Below are positions 16,293 to 24,593 of a DNA stretch of 64,000 bases, piece after piece (the stretch's first letter is position 1; each line of letters opens with the position of its first letter). The stretch comes from Microvenator marinus (GTDB lineage: Bacteria; Myxococcota_A; Bradymonadia; Bradymonadales; Bradymonadaceae). Where the stretch lies: assembly GCF_007993755.1 (NCBI RefSeq), contig NZ_CP042467.1, positions 5,170,001-5,234,000 on the forward strand. Direction: 5' to 3'. The position numbers and the translations under genes are program-made. The notes below the pieces were generated by a model, which was not told where the DNA came from, made no database searches, and saw only the letters and a program-made list of their open reading frames with translations.

Positions 16293-17096
16293 ATGACGCA
16301 ATCAGCAAACACCCCACCTGAACTACGGGTCCGACTCCAAGCCTTTGAGGGCCCGTTAGACCTACTCCTTGAGCTTATCAAGAAGCACGAGGTGGATATC
16401 TTCGACATTCCCATCTCGATGATCACCGACGAGTATCTGCGGTTCATTCAAAACGCGGAGTCCATTGATATCGAAGTCGGTGGTGAATGGCTTGAGCTCG
16501 CAGCGCTATTGATTTTCATCAAGTCCAGAATGCTCCTACCTCAACCGGAGGTCGAAGCCGATGATATGGAAGGGGAAGATCCACGCGAAGAACTCGTGCA
16601 GCGGCTCATCGAGTACCAGAAATACAAGTTGGCAGCGGCCAGCCTTGACCAGCGTCCCATGCTCGAGCGCGACGTCTTCACTCATTCAGAGAAAGGTCCG
16701 GAGTTCACGCCCATGCTTGGCCCCGCCCCGCTTCAGGAAGCGTCAGTATCCGAGCTGATGGAAGCGCTAAAGCGTCTGATCGCTCGAACCAAGTCGGATG
16801 GAAAATGGGTCTATGAGGTCAACTCTCAGAAACTCACTTTACGAAGCGTGATTCTGGATATTGCCGCGTTATTGGCCAAGAATCCAAGGCTTGAATTCGA
16901 GGCATTGTTTGAGAATAAGGTGATAGACCGAACGCGTATTATCACTACGTTCTTGGCGCTGCTCGAGATGACGCGACTCAAGATGATCAAGCTGTTCCAA
17001 TCCAAACTTCATGGCGATCAGCTCTGGGTTGAGCGTTGTGTAGTGGACATCTTAGAAGTCTCGCAGGAACTTGAGCTTAAGGAGGCCGAGGTATGA
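16293..17096 (+). CDS. scpA: chromosome segregation and condensation protein ScpA
   Basis: 267 residues. ScpA is the kleisin that bridges SMC heads in the bacterial condensin complex. The signature N-terminus FEGPLDLLLELIKKHEVDIFDIPI and the segment WLELAALLIFIKSRMLLPQ are clear. A winged-helix C-terminus (RTRIITTFLALLEMTRLKMIKLFQ) completes it. I chose ATG 16293; the frame is open to 16230 but without a ribosome site. A TTGACT at 16248-16253 may be the -35 of a promoter close to the gene. Its stop overlaps the scpB start (ATGA), as is usual for this pair. Confidence 0.93.
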   Translation: MTQSANTPPELRVRLQAFEGPLDLLLELIKKHEVDIFDIPISMITDEYLRFIQNAESIDIEVGGEWLELAALLIFIKSRMLLPQPEVEADDMEGEDPREELVQRLIEYQKYKLAAASLDQRPMLERDVFTHSEKGPEFTPMLGPAPLQEASVSELMEALKRLIARTKSDGKWVYEVNSQKLTLRSVILDIAALLAKNPRLEFEALFENKVIDRTRIITTFLALLEMTRLKMIKLFQSKLHGDQLWVERCVVDILEVSQELELKEAEV

Positions 17097-17656
17097 TTCG
17101 TGCCCAACTCGAAGCCGTTTTCTTTGCCGCTGATGAACCTTTAAGTCGCGAGAGCCTTCACAAGATTTTCGACACGGTTGACCACGAAGTCTTGGAGCGG
17201 ACTATTTCTCAGATGAAACTCGATTTCTCGGGCTCCGAGCGCGGTGTACATCTGATTGAAGTGGCCGGTGGCCTACAGTTGAGAACGAATCCGGACTTCA
17301 AAGACGTGGTTTTGCGCCTTTTTGATGCAAAACCTGTGAAACTATCACGTGCAGCACTTGAAACCCTCGCGATTGTAGCGTACCGACAGCCCGTGACTCG
17401 GGCGAGCATTGATGAGATTCGTGGCGTTGATTCTGCGGGTGTGGTCAAGAAGCTCAGTGAGTTGGAATTGATTGCCGTAGTCGGGAAAATGGACGACATC
17501 GGGCGGCCAAATCTATACGGCACCACCCCGAGATTTTTGGAGTTTTTTGGGCTCAGCGCGCTCACAGACCTTCCAACACTCGATGAATTTAACGTAGATT
17601 TTGAGATTCTTGGCGATATCTTCGGGATTGAAGAACTGGCACAAGAAGAGGAGTAG
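17093..17656 (+). CDS. scpB: chromosome segregation and condensation protein ScpB
   Basis: 187 residues. ScpB is the winged-helix dimer that binds ScpA in the SMC-ScpAB complex. The conserved core ALETLAIVAYRQPVTRASID-EIRGVDS and the later GRPNLYGTTPRFLEFFGL are present. It starts by a 4-bp overlap with scpA and is followed 5 bp later by rluB, whose ribosome site AAGAGGAG lies in its last codons. The scpA-scpB-rluB order is common in bacteria. Confidence 0.93.
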   Translation: MIRAQLEAVFFAADEPLSRESLHKIFDTVDHEVLERTISQMKLDFSGSERGVHLIEVAGGLQLRTNPDFKDVVLRLFDAKPVKLSRAALETLAIVAYRQPVTRASIDEIRGVDSAGVVKKLSELELIAVVGKMDDIGRPNLYGTTPRFLEFFGLSALTDLPTLDEFNVDFEILGDIFGIEELAQEEE

Positions 17657-17661
17657 CCCTG

Positions 17662-18549
17662 ATGGCTGAAATGCGAATTCAAAAATTCTTGTCCCAAGCC
17701 GGCGTCTCAAGCCGTCGGCACGCCGAAGAACTGATTGCGGCTGGCAAAGTAAAGGTCAACAATAAGGTGGTTACTGAGCTCGGTACCAAGATCGACCCCT
17801 CCAAAGACAAAATCGAGGTCGAGGGCCGGATTGTGGATGCCCCGGCAGACCTGGTTTACCTCCTCGTGAACAAGCCCCAGGGCTACATCACAACCTTGGA
17901 TGACCCAGAAGGCCGCCCCATCATTACAGACCTGCTGCCTGAGGGGATGCCTCGTGTTTGGCCGGTAGGCCGCCTCGACTGGGATTCGGACGGCGCCGTA
18001 CTCATGACCAATGACGGTGAGCTCACGAACCTCTTGACCCACCCGAGCCACGAAATCGAAAAGACCTATGGCGTCAAGGTCATGGCGATTGTGGAAGAAG
18101 AAGACCCGGCACTCATCAAGCTGCGTCAGGGTGTGGAGATTGAGGAAGGCATTGTCACAGCTCCGGCTGTGGTCAAGGTGGGCCGCTCAACGGAGAAAAA
18201 CACCTGGCTCGAGTTCAGAATTAAAGAAGGTCGAAACCGCCAGATCCGCAAGATGTGTGAGGCCGTTGGGTTGCGCGTAAGCCGACTTCGCCGCGTGGCG
18301 ATTGGCCCGCTGACACTTGCGGGCGTGCCATCTGGCCATTTCCGCGCGCTCGACTTCGAGGAAGTCCGCTCGCTCTACAATGCCGTTGGAGAGCGTCCGC
18401 CCGAAGCAGCCGAAGCCTCTAAACGCGCGAAGAAGCGCGAGGAGAAGTCGCGGAAGTACGGGAAGCCGAAGGCGAGAAAGGTTGGAGGACGCAGCGGAGC
18501 TACCAAGAAGGAAGCCCCTCCTGTGACCGGCCGAACCAAGAAGAAGTAA
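17662..18549 (+). CDS. rluB: 23S rRNA pseudouridine synthase, RluB/RsuA family
   Basis: 295 residues. An S4 RNA-binding domain (RIQKFLSQAGVSSRRHAEEL, about residues 4-65) is followed by the pseudouridine-synthase domain. Its catalytic motif GRLDWDSDGAVLMTNDG contains the conserved Asp, and KEGRNRQIRKM is the typical late motif. RluB isomerises one uridine of 23S rRNA (U2605 in E. coli). After residue 245 a Lys/Arg/Ala-rich tail of about 50 residues extends the protein, as often seen in this family. Distinguishing RluB from RluE/RsuA rests on the scpAB context. Confidence 0.88.
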   Translation: MAEMRIQKFLSQAGVSSRRHAEELIAAGKVKVNNKVVTELGTKIDPSKDKIEVEGRIVDAPADLVYLLVNKPQGYITTLDDPEGRPIITDLLPEGMPRVWPVGRLDWDSDGAVLMTNDGELTNLLTHPSHEIEKTYGVKVMAIVEEEDPALIKLRQGVEIEEGIVTAPAVVKVGRSTEKNTWLEFRIKEGRNRQIRKMCEAVGLRVSRLRRVAIGPLTLAGVPSGHFRALDFEEVRSLYNAVGERPPEAAEASKRAKKREEKSRKYGKPKARKVGGRSGATKKEAPPVTGRTKKK

Positions 18550-18579
18550 TCGCACAGACAAAGAAGTTAAACGCACAAA

Positions 18580-18611
18580 AAAACCCGTCAGAAGTTCTGA
18601 CGGGTTTTTTC
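18580..18611. terminator. bidirectional Rho-independent terminator
   Basis: AAACCCGTCAGAA and TTCTGACGGGTTT form a long stem with A and T runs on both sides. It ends rluB on the + strand and the initiator tRNA pair on the - strand. Confidence 0.9.
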
Positions 18612-18614
18612 TAG

Positions 18615-18688
18615 TAGCGGGGGCAGGATTCGAACCTGCGGCCTTCGGGTTATGAGCCCGACGAGCTACCTGGCTGCTCCACCCCGCA
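18615..18688 (-). tRNA. initiator tRNA-Met (CAT), copy 1
   Basis: The cloverleaf is complete on the - strand. The acceptor stem is GCGGGG/CCCCGC with an unpaired 1:72 position (T-T). The anticodon stem has three G:C pairs (GGG-CTCATAA-CCC) around CAT, and the T arm is GCAGGTTCGAATCCTGC. The missing 1:72 pair and three G:C pairs identify a formyl-methionine initiator tRNA. CCA is not encoded. Confidence 0.95.
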
Positions 18689-18731
18689 TCAAGCGGTTTT
18701 GATACCCCACGGTATCACCAAATTTTCAAAG

Positions 18732-18805
18732 TAGCGGGGGCAGGATTCGAACCTGCGGCCTTCGGGTTATGAGCCCGACGAGCTACCTGGCTGCTCCACC
18801 CCGCA
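18732..18805 (-). tRNA. initiator tRNA-Met (CAT), copy 2
   Basis: The 74 bases are identical to copy 1 as far as I can compare them. The copies are separated by 43 bp. Copy 2 is nearest the promoter, and both are probably cut from one transcript. Confidence 0.95.
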
Positions 18806-18817
18806 TCAGGGAGGCGC

Positions 18818-18846
18818 ACCTTATGCCCCCTCCTATACCTTGTCAA
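18818..18846 (-). promoter_or_regulatory. sigma-70-type promoter of the tRNA pair
   Basis: On the - strand TTGACA (18841-18846), a 17-bp spacer and TAAGGT (18818-18823) are followed by a G/C-rich stretch before tRNA copy 2. This is the usual look of a stringently controlled stable-RNA promoter. Confidence 0.6.
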
Positions 18847-18939
18847 CCACTTTATTGCGACAATGCGTGTTCCGCCTTAAATGCCCCCGCAAAGTCCCTG
18901 CGGCTTTCATAATCTAACTCAGGGAAGCCAGTTTTAAAC

Positions 18940-20355
18940 TTAGCGTTCAATTCGTTTTTTATAGTCTTGGAAGACGGCACGGCCATATTCGTTCTCGTTT
19001 TGAGAGAACCAGTCGTTTAACGCCCGCTCTGCCCATTCATAGTCCTCAACTGCAATAAAAACGTCTATTGCGAACTTGGGATACGGAATACGAGTCTGAT
19101 AGACCCAGATCTCCCTGAGTATTCCTGCTGCGCGCTCGTTTTCGCCCAAGAGAAAGGCTTCCATTGCGATGACTTGGAACGGAGTTGGGAAAGCTCGAGC
19201 ATCTGTGGCAAGCGGTCTCATAAGGCTTTCGGTCGAGCTCCACCGCTCGAGTTGTACGGTGCTCATGTATGCCAGGATAAGGACCAAGAGACTCGAGATC
19301 AGCTTCACTAGTCTGGCCCTCGTCTCGGGAACGCGTTCAATAAGACATGAAATCAAGAAAACGAGCGCGACCGATGGAATGTACGCGTACGTATCCGCCG
19401 TCAATCGAGGAAGCGGTAACAAGTTCGAATAAGGCAAGTAGGCAATTGCGGCCCAGAAGACCCCAACGAGTAGCGCCCGATGCGACTTCCACGCCCACAC
19501 TGCGGCTACAAACCAAAGAAGAGTCGCCAAGAGTCCTGCAGTGGCCCAAGCCGACCATTGGTGCGTAAACACTACGTAAATCGGCTGCAGGTCGTCAGGA
19601 AGGAAGTAGTTTCGAACCTGAATACCGATGGCGGCAAAAACGCTTACAATAGGGTCTCGAGCACTCAAGTCTTCGAGGGGAATAGCGGAGTGGAGCTTTT
19701 GAGAGAGAGCCACCCATCCAAGCGAGACAACTGAAGCGAGAGCCAAAACGAGCAATTCCCACCTCCGTATGGTTCCGTTTCTATGAAGAGACACGAGAGA
19801 TAAAATCGGAACCAAGATCACGAAAGTTGGTTTCGAGAGAAAACCAAAGACTAGACTCAAGATGAAGACACCATAAATCCAGACTCTTTTTGCGGGCAAA
19901 TACGTCCAAGTGATTGCGCAACTGAAGAGAAAAAACGCGCAGAGCAACTCCTTCAAGTTAGTTGCCCACGCAACGCTTTCGACACAAATGGGATGAAGGC
20001 TCCAAAGGGCAACTCCCAAGAGAGGAAAACTAAACCTCAGGCGCTTGGCGAGGAAGAATACAAGGACAAGATTGGCAATGTGAATAGCGGTAGAAAGAGC
20101 GTGCAATGCAAAGGCTGAAGCGCTACCGAACGTTTCAAAGGCAAGCGCTTGTATTGCAACCGGAAGCCCCAACGGGTAGCCCAAATTAGGTGTTGTGAGC
20201 CTGTCCACTAGTGAGAACTCCCACCAGTTTTGCACCATAGGGTTCAGAAAAATATGCGTTGGGTCATCCCAGATCACAAAGGGGTGAAACCATCCTTGCG
20301 AGTATACAAGAGTGTTGAGAAGCACGAGCACAATGAGAAACTGCCGTTCGGACAT
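18940..20355 (-). CDS. polytopic membrane protein, GT-C glycosyltransferase-like
   Basis: 471 residues from the ATG at 20355; the frame also opens with TTG at 20388 but the ATG has GGA upstream. About ten hydrophobic segments are seen. The first extracytoplasmic loop holds FVIWDDPTHIFLNPMV, a DD-containing motif placed as in GT-C enzymes (PMT/TMTC and ArnT-like families). The loop HPICVESVAWATNLKELL also resembles TMTC-type proteins. These move sugars from lipid carriers to acceptors outside the membrane. A short soluble C-terminus has helical, TPR-like sequence. It is divergent from pilB, so a role in pilin or surface glycosylation is possible but unproven. Confidence 0.6.
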   Translation of the reverse strand: MSERQFLIVLVLLNTLVYSQGWFHPFVIWDDPTHIFLNPMVQNWWEFSLVDRLTTPNLGYPLGLPVAIQALAFETFGSASAFALHALSTAIHIANLVLVFFLAKRLRFSFPLLGVALWSLHPICVESVAWATNLKELLCAFFLFSCAITWTYLPAKRVWIYGVFILSLVFGFLSKPTFVILVPILSLVSLHRNGTIRRWELLVLALASVVSLGWVALSQKLHSAIPLEDLSARDPIVSVFAAIGIQVRNYFLPDDLQPIYVVFTHQWSAWATAGLLATLLWFVAAVWAWKSHRALLVGVFWAAIAYLPYSNLLPLPRLTADTYAYIPSVALVFLISCLIERVPETRARLVKLISSLLVLILAYMSTVQLERWSSTESLMRPLATDARAFPTPFQVIAMEAFLLGENERAAGILREIWVYQTRIPYPKFAIDVFIAVEDYEWAERALNDWFSQNENEYGRAVFQDYKKRIER

Positions 20356-20474
20356 TTCATTTCCAAGCAAAAATGCGGTGATGTGCAAATTGACAATGAG
20401 TAGAACCCGCTGATACCTTACGCCATCAGGGAAAAACCCGAAATCAAATCATCCGAACCTGTGATGGCAAGTAT

Positions 20475-22181
20475 ATGAAACCGGATCGTCTGGGCGAACT
20501 TCTCGTTCGAGAAAAGTTAATTTCACCCCAACAGCTCAAATCTGCGCAGGACCGCTCAAGGGCGGAAGGTAGCCGCCTAGGTTACGAAATCGCGCGTATG
20601 GGACTGGTCAACGAACAAGACCTTACGAAGTTCCTCTCCAAGCAATACGGGGTTCCTTCCATTAATCTGAAGGAAATCCAGATTCCAGATGCGGTCATCA
20701 ATTTGATTCCACGCGAGGTTGCGGAACGGCATCAATGTATGCCTGTGAATCGCTCAGGGGCCACACTGGTTGTGGCTATGGCGGATCCATCTAATATCTA
20801 CGCGATCGACGACCTCAAGTTCATGACGGGCTACAATATTGAGCGCGTGGTGGCGTCTGAGACGGCGATCGCAGAGTCGATTATTCAGTACTACGGTGCC
20901 GCAGATAATCTTGACTACAACTTCGACGATATCCTCGGGGATATGGACTTAGACGATGTTGACTACGTCGAAGATGATGACGGCGGCGATGTCAACGACC
21001 TTGCAAAGGCATCGGAAGACGCTCCTGTCATCCGACTCGTAAACGTCATCCTAGTAGACGCTATCAAGCGCGGTGCCTCCGATATTCACGTCGAGCCCTA
21101 TGAGAAATCATTCCGCGTTCGATTCCGCGTGGACGGTGTGCTCGAAGAAGTTATGCGACCGCCGATGAAGCTCAGAAACGCGATCATTTCGCGTATCAAG
21201 ATCATGGCTAACCTGGACATCGCCGAGCGTCGTCTTCCTCAGGACGGTCGAATCAAGCTCAGGATGGGACGAAACCGCGAGATGGACTTTCGTGTCTCGT
21301 GTCTCCCTACCCTCTTCGGCGAGAAGATCGTTCTTCGTCTTTTGGACAAGTCGAACCTCGAGCTGGACATGACTAAGCTCGGTTTCGACCAAAAACCGCT
21401 CGACGACTTCTTGAACGCTATTCACAAGCCTTATGGCATGGTGCTCGTCACTGGCCCCACCGGTTCGGGTAAGACGACCACACTCTATTCGGCGCTCGCC
21501 GACCTCAACAAGATTACCGAGAATATCTCCACTGCCGAAGATCCCGTCGAATTCAACCTCGCCGGCATCAACCAGGTGCAGATGCACGAGTCTATTGGAC
21601 TCAACTTCGCGGCCGCACTTCGCTCGTTCCTACGCCAAGACCCAGACATCATCATGGTTGGCGAGATTCGTGACTTCGAGACCGCTGAGATCTCCATCAA
21701 AGCGGCTCTGACGGGCCACCTTGTGTTGAGCACACTGCACACCAACGACGCCCCAAGTACGGTAAGCCGCCTGCTCAACATGGGTATCGAGCCATTCCTA
21801 GTGACAGCCTCGCTCAACTTAATTCTGGCTCAGCGTCTCGCTCGGCGTGTTTGTACGGACTGCAAAACCAATTACAACGTGGCGCAGCAAGTCTTGGTGG
21901 ACCTCCAAGTCAAGCCCGACCAACTCGACCTTCCTATCTACAAAGGTGGAGGCTGCACACGTTGTGGCGACTCGGGGTACAAAGGCCGCGTGGCTCTCTA
22001 CGAGGTCATGCCTTGCGGAGAAGAGCTCAAGGAATTCATCCTTCAAGGTTATTCCACTGCGGAGCTGAAACGCGCCGCTATTGATATTGGCATGAGTTCC
22101 CTTCGTATGGCCGGAATCAAGAAGATGTTCGAGGGCGTAACAACCCCAGAAGAAGTAACGCGCGTAACTGCGCCAGACTAA
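20475..22181 (+). CDS. pilB: type IV pilus assembly ATPase PilB
   Basis: 568 residues. PilB is the hexameric motor that drives pilus extension at the inner membrane. An N-terminal MshEN-like domain (RLGELLVREKLISPQQL) precedes the GspE-type ATPase. The ATPase has Walker A GPTGSGKT at 327-334, the Asp/Walker-B region DPDIIMVGEIRDFETAEI and His-box LSTLHTNDAP. A zinc-binding tetracysteine pair (CTDC and CTRC) lies in RVCTDCKTNYN and GGCTRCGDSGYKGR. An acidic linker DDILGDMDLDDVDYVEDD (about 155-175) is longer than usual. It is the first gene of the pil run. Confidence 0.95.
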   Translation: MKPDRLGELLVREKLISPQQLKSAQDRSRAEGSRLGYEIARMGLVNEQDLTKFLSKQYGVPSINLKEIQIPDAVINLIPREVAERHQCMPVNRSGATLVVAMADPSNIYAIDDLKFMTGYNIERVVASETAIAESIIQYYGAADNLDYNFDDILGDMDLDDVDYVEDDDGGDVNDLAKASEDAPVIRLVNVILVDAIKRGASDIHVEPYEKSFRVRFRVDGVLEEVMRPPMKLRNAIISRIKIMANLDIAERRLPQDGRIKLRMGRNREMDFRVSCLPTLFGEKIVLRLLDKSNLELDMTKLGFDQKPLDDFLNAIHKPYGMVLVTGPTGSGKTTTLYSALADLNKITENISTAEDPVEFNLAGINQVQMHESIGLNFAAALRSFLRQDPDIIMVGEIRDFETAEISIKAALTGHLVLSTLHTNDAPSTVSRLLNMGIEPFLVTASLNLILAQRLARRVCTDCKTNYNVAQQVLVDLQVKPDQLDLPIYKGGGCTRCGDSGYKGRVALYEVMPCGEELKEFILQGYSTAELKRAAIDIGMSSLRMAGIKKMFEGVTTPEEVTRVTAPD

Positions 22182-22247
22182 GTTGTGCAAAAATTGGCCT
22201 AGAGACCAAAGCACGTTTATACTTACCGTTCGACGGAGTCCGTAAAA

Positions 22248-23357
22248 GTGGCGAACCTTCATCAACTTCTGAAAATCATGGTCGATCAGGGGTCATCTGA
22301 CCTCCACATTACCGTGGGTGCGCCCCCGCAATTACGTATTGACGGTGGATTGGTTCCTTTGCGCACAGCGCCTTTGACGCCCGTTGATACCCAACAGCTT
22401 TGTTATAGCGTGTTGACCGACGCGCAGAAGCAGCATTTTGAGGGCGAAAAGGAACTCGACCTTTCTTTTGGTGTGAAGGGCCTCAGCCGATTCCGCGGCA
22501 ACCTATTCATGCAGCGTGGTGCGGTCGCTGGCGTGTTCCGTCTGATTCCGTTTGAGATCAAGAGTTTCCAAGAACTGGGGCTTCCCCAGGTTGTGAGCGC
22601 GTTTGCGGATAAGCCTCGCGGACTCGTACTGGTCACCGGCCCAACGGGTTCGGGTAAGTCGACGACGCTTGCCAGTATCATCGATAAGATCAATCAAGAA
22701 AAGAGGATGCACATCCTCACCATTGAGGATCCCATCGAGTATTTGCATCCGCACAAGAACTGCCTCGTGAATCAACGTGAGATCGGTGCGGATACCAACG
22801 GCTTCAAGACGGCACTCAGGTACGTTCTGCGCCAGGATCCGGACGTTGTTCTGATCGGCGAGATGCGCGACCTCGAGACGATCGAAGCTGCGCTTACGAT
22901 TTCTGAAACGGGCCACCTTGCGTTGGCAACGCTTCACACCAACGGTTGTGTGCAGACCATCAACCGTATCGTGGACGTCTTCCCTCCGCACCAGCAGGCA
23001 CAGATTCGAGCACAGCTCTCATTCGTGCTCGAAGGGATTATCTCCCAGCAGCTCATCCCGCACGCCTCCGGGCGCGGCCGAGCGATGGTGATGGAGGTCC
23101 TCGTTCCGAATCCGGCCATTCGAAACCTGATTCGCGAGGATAAAGTCCACCAAATTTATTCACAGATGCAGGTTGGTCAGGCTCGCTCAGCGATGCAGAC
23201 CATGAACCAGTCGCTATTCAACGCGTACAAGAAGGGAGATATCACCCTTGAAGACGCAATGGCTCGAAGCAGCGACCCTGAAGAACTTAGAACCATGATT
23301 GAACAGGGTGGACAACCCAACCGCGGCGGTTCCGGCGGTCGTGTCCGATACTCCTGA
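22248..23357 (+). CDS. pilT: twitching motility ATPase PilT
   Basis: 369 residues from GTG 22248, with GGAG at 22235-22238. PilT powers pilus retraction. It has the PilT N-terminal segment VDQGSSDLHITVGAPPQLRIDG, Walker A GPTGSGKST, Walker B DPDVVLIGEMRDLETIEAAL, and the conserved C-terminal AIRNLIRE motif needed for retraction. A Gly/Arg-rich tail ends the protein. It lies between pilB and pilC. Confidence 0.95.
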   Translation: MANLHQLLKIMVDQGSSDLHITVGAPPQLRIDGGLVPLRTAPLTPVDTQQLCYSVLTDAQKQHFEGEKELDLSFGVKGLSRFRGNLFMQRGAVAGVFRLIPFEIKSFQELGLPQVVSAFADKPRGLVLVTGPTGSGKSTTLASIIDKINQEKRMHILTIEDPIEYLHPHKNCLVNQREIGADTNGFKTALRYVLRQDPDVVLIGEMRDLETIEAALTISETGHLALATLHTNGCVQTINRIVDVFPPHQQAQIRAQLSFVLEGIISQQLIPHASGRGRAMVMEVLVPNPAIRNLIREDKVHQIYSQMQVGQARSAMQTMNQSLFNAYKKGDITLEDAMARSSDPEELRTMIEQGGQPNRGGSGGRVRYS

Positions 23358-23375
23358 TAGACTGCGAGGAAAGAG

Positions 23376-24593
23376 ATGCCAGTTTTCGTCTGGGAAGGCA
23401 AAACAAGGTCGGGAGATGTCAAAAAAGGCGAAATGCGCGCCCAAAGCACTGACGAGGTAGGTCAGCGCCTTAGACAACAGGATATTTCTGTCTCCAAGAT
23501 CAAAAAGAAGGCTGACAAGGACTCGGGACTGGCAGGCATATTTGCCCCAAAGGTTCCCCTCAAGAGCCTCGTGGTCTTCACGCGTCAGTTCGCCACCATG
23601 ATCGACGCAGGTCTTCCGATCGTGCAATGTCTTGAGCTTCTGGGCGGCGCTGAGCCGCATAAGGGCTTTAAGAAGATGATTGACCAAGTGCGCTCAGACG
23701 TAGAGTCCGGTGCTACTCTGGCAGAAAGTATGCGGAAGCATCCGGGTGCCTTTGATAACCTCTATTGTGCTCTGGTGGCGGCGGGTGAAGAAGCCGGTAT
23801 CTTGGATACGGTCATGAACCGACTCGCGGTGGAGATCGAGAAGAGCCAGAAACTGCGGCGTAAAATCCGCAGCGCGTTCTCTTATCCGACCATCGTTTTG
23901 GTCATTGCCTTCGCGGTTGTGGTTCTTCTTCTTTACAAAGTCATCCCGACGTTCACCTCGATGTTCGGCGAAATGGGCGGAGGTGAGCTGCCTGGCCCTA
24001 CGCAATTCGTTGTGGACCTCTCTGAGTTTGTTCAATCGAATATTCTCTTCCTCGTTGGCGGCACCATGTTTTTTGTGGCGTTTGCGACCTGGTTCATGCG
24101 CTACCCACAAACGCGAGCAATCTTCGACCGCACAATTCTCAAGACCCCCCTCTTTGGCCCTTTGGTAAGAAAAGCTGCGGTTGCAAGGTTCACACGTACG
24201 CTTGGTACGATGGTGTCTTCCGGTGTCCCCATCGTCGACTCTTTGGACATTGTTTCTAAGACGTCTGGCAATATGACGATCGAAAAGGCAATTCTCTATG
24301 TGAAAGAGAAGATCGCTGAAGGTCAGAATATGGTGGACCCACTCACGGAAACGGCGATTTTCCCGCACATGGTCGTGCAAATGATTGGCGTGGGTGAATC
24401 AACCGGTGCCCTCGATACCATGTTGAATAAGATCGCCGATTTCTACGAAGACGAAGTTGACGTGGCCGTGGACAACCTCACATCGATGATCGAGCCATTG
24501 CTCATGGTCTTCCTTGGTATTGTGGTGGGCGGTATGCTCATTGCCATGTACCTCCCGATCTTCACAATGGCCGGTAATATCAAGGCCTCGTGA
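23376..24593 (+). CDS. pilC: type IV pilus inner-membrane platform protein PilC
   Basis: 405 residues with three hydrophobic segments (about 170-190, 215-240 and 375-400). Two GspF repeats are visible: FTRQFATMIDAGLPIVQCLELL and FTRTLGTMVSSGVPIVDSLDI. PilC links the PilB/PilT motors to the growing pilin fibre. The start at 23376 follows GAGGAAAGAG. Its stop overlaps the GTG start of pilS. Confidence 0.95.
   Translation: MPVFVWEGKTRSGDVKKGEMRAQSTDEVGQRLRQQDISVSKIKKKADKDSGLAGIFAPKVPLKSLVVFTRQFATMIDAGLPIVQCLELLGGAEPHKGFKKMIDQVRSDVESGATLAESMRKHPGAFDNLYCALVAAGEEAGILDTVMNRLAVEIEKSQKLRRKIRSAFSYPTIVLVIAFAVVVLLLYKVIPTFTSMFGEMGGGELPGPTQFVVDLSEFVQSNILFLVGGTMFFVAFATWFMRYPQTRAIFDRTILKTPLFGPLVRKAAVARFTRTLGTMVSSGVPIVDSLDIVSKTSGNMTIEKAILYVKEKIAEGQNMVDPLTETAIFPHMVVQMIGVGESTGALDTMLNKIADFYEDEVDVAVDNLTSMIEPLLMVFLGIVVGGMLIAMYLPIFTMAGNIKAS

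Noticed and set aside
18615-18805. tRNA pair as an integration site
   Set aside because: Both copies are complete, and no integrase, direct repeat or foreign gene is adjacent; xerD at 31605 is the chromosomal recombinase.
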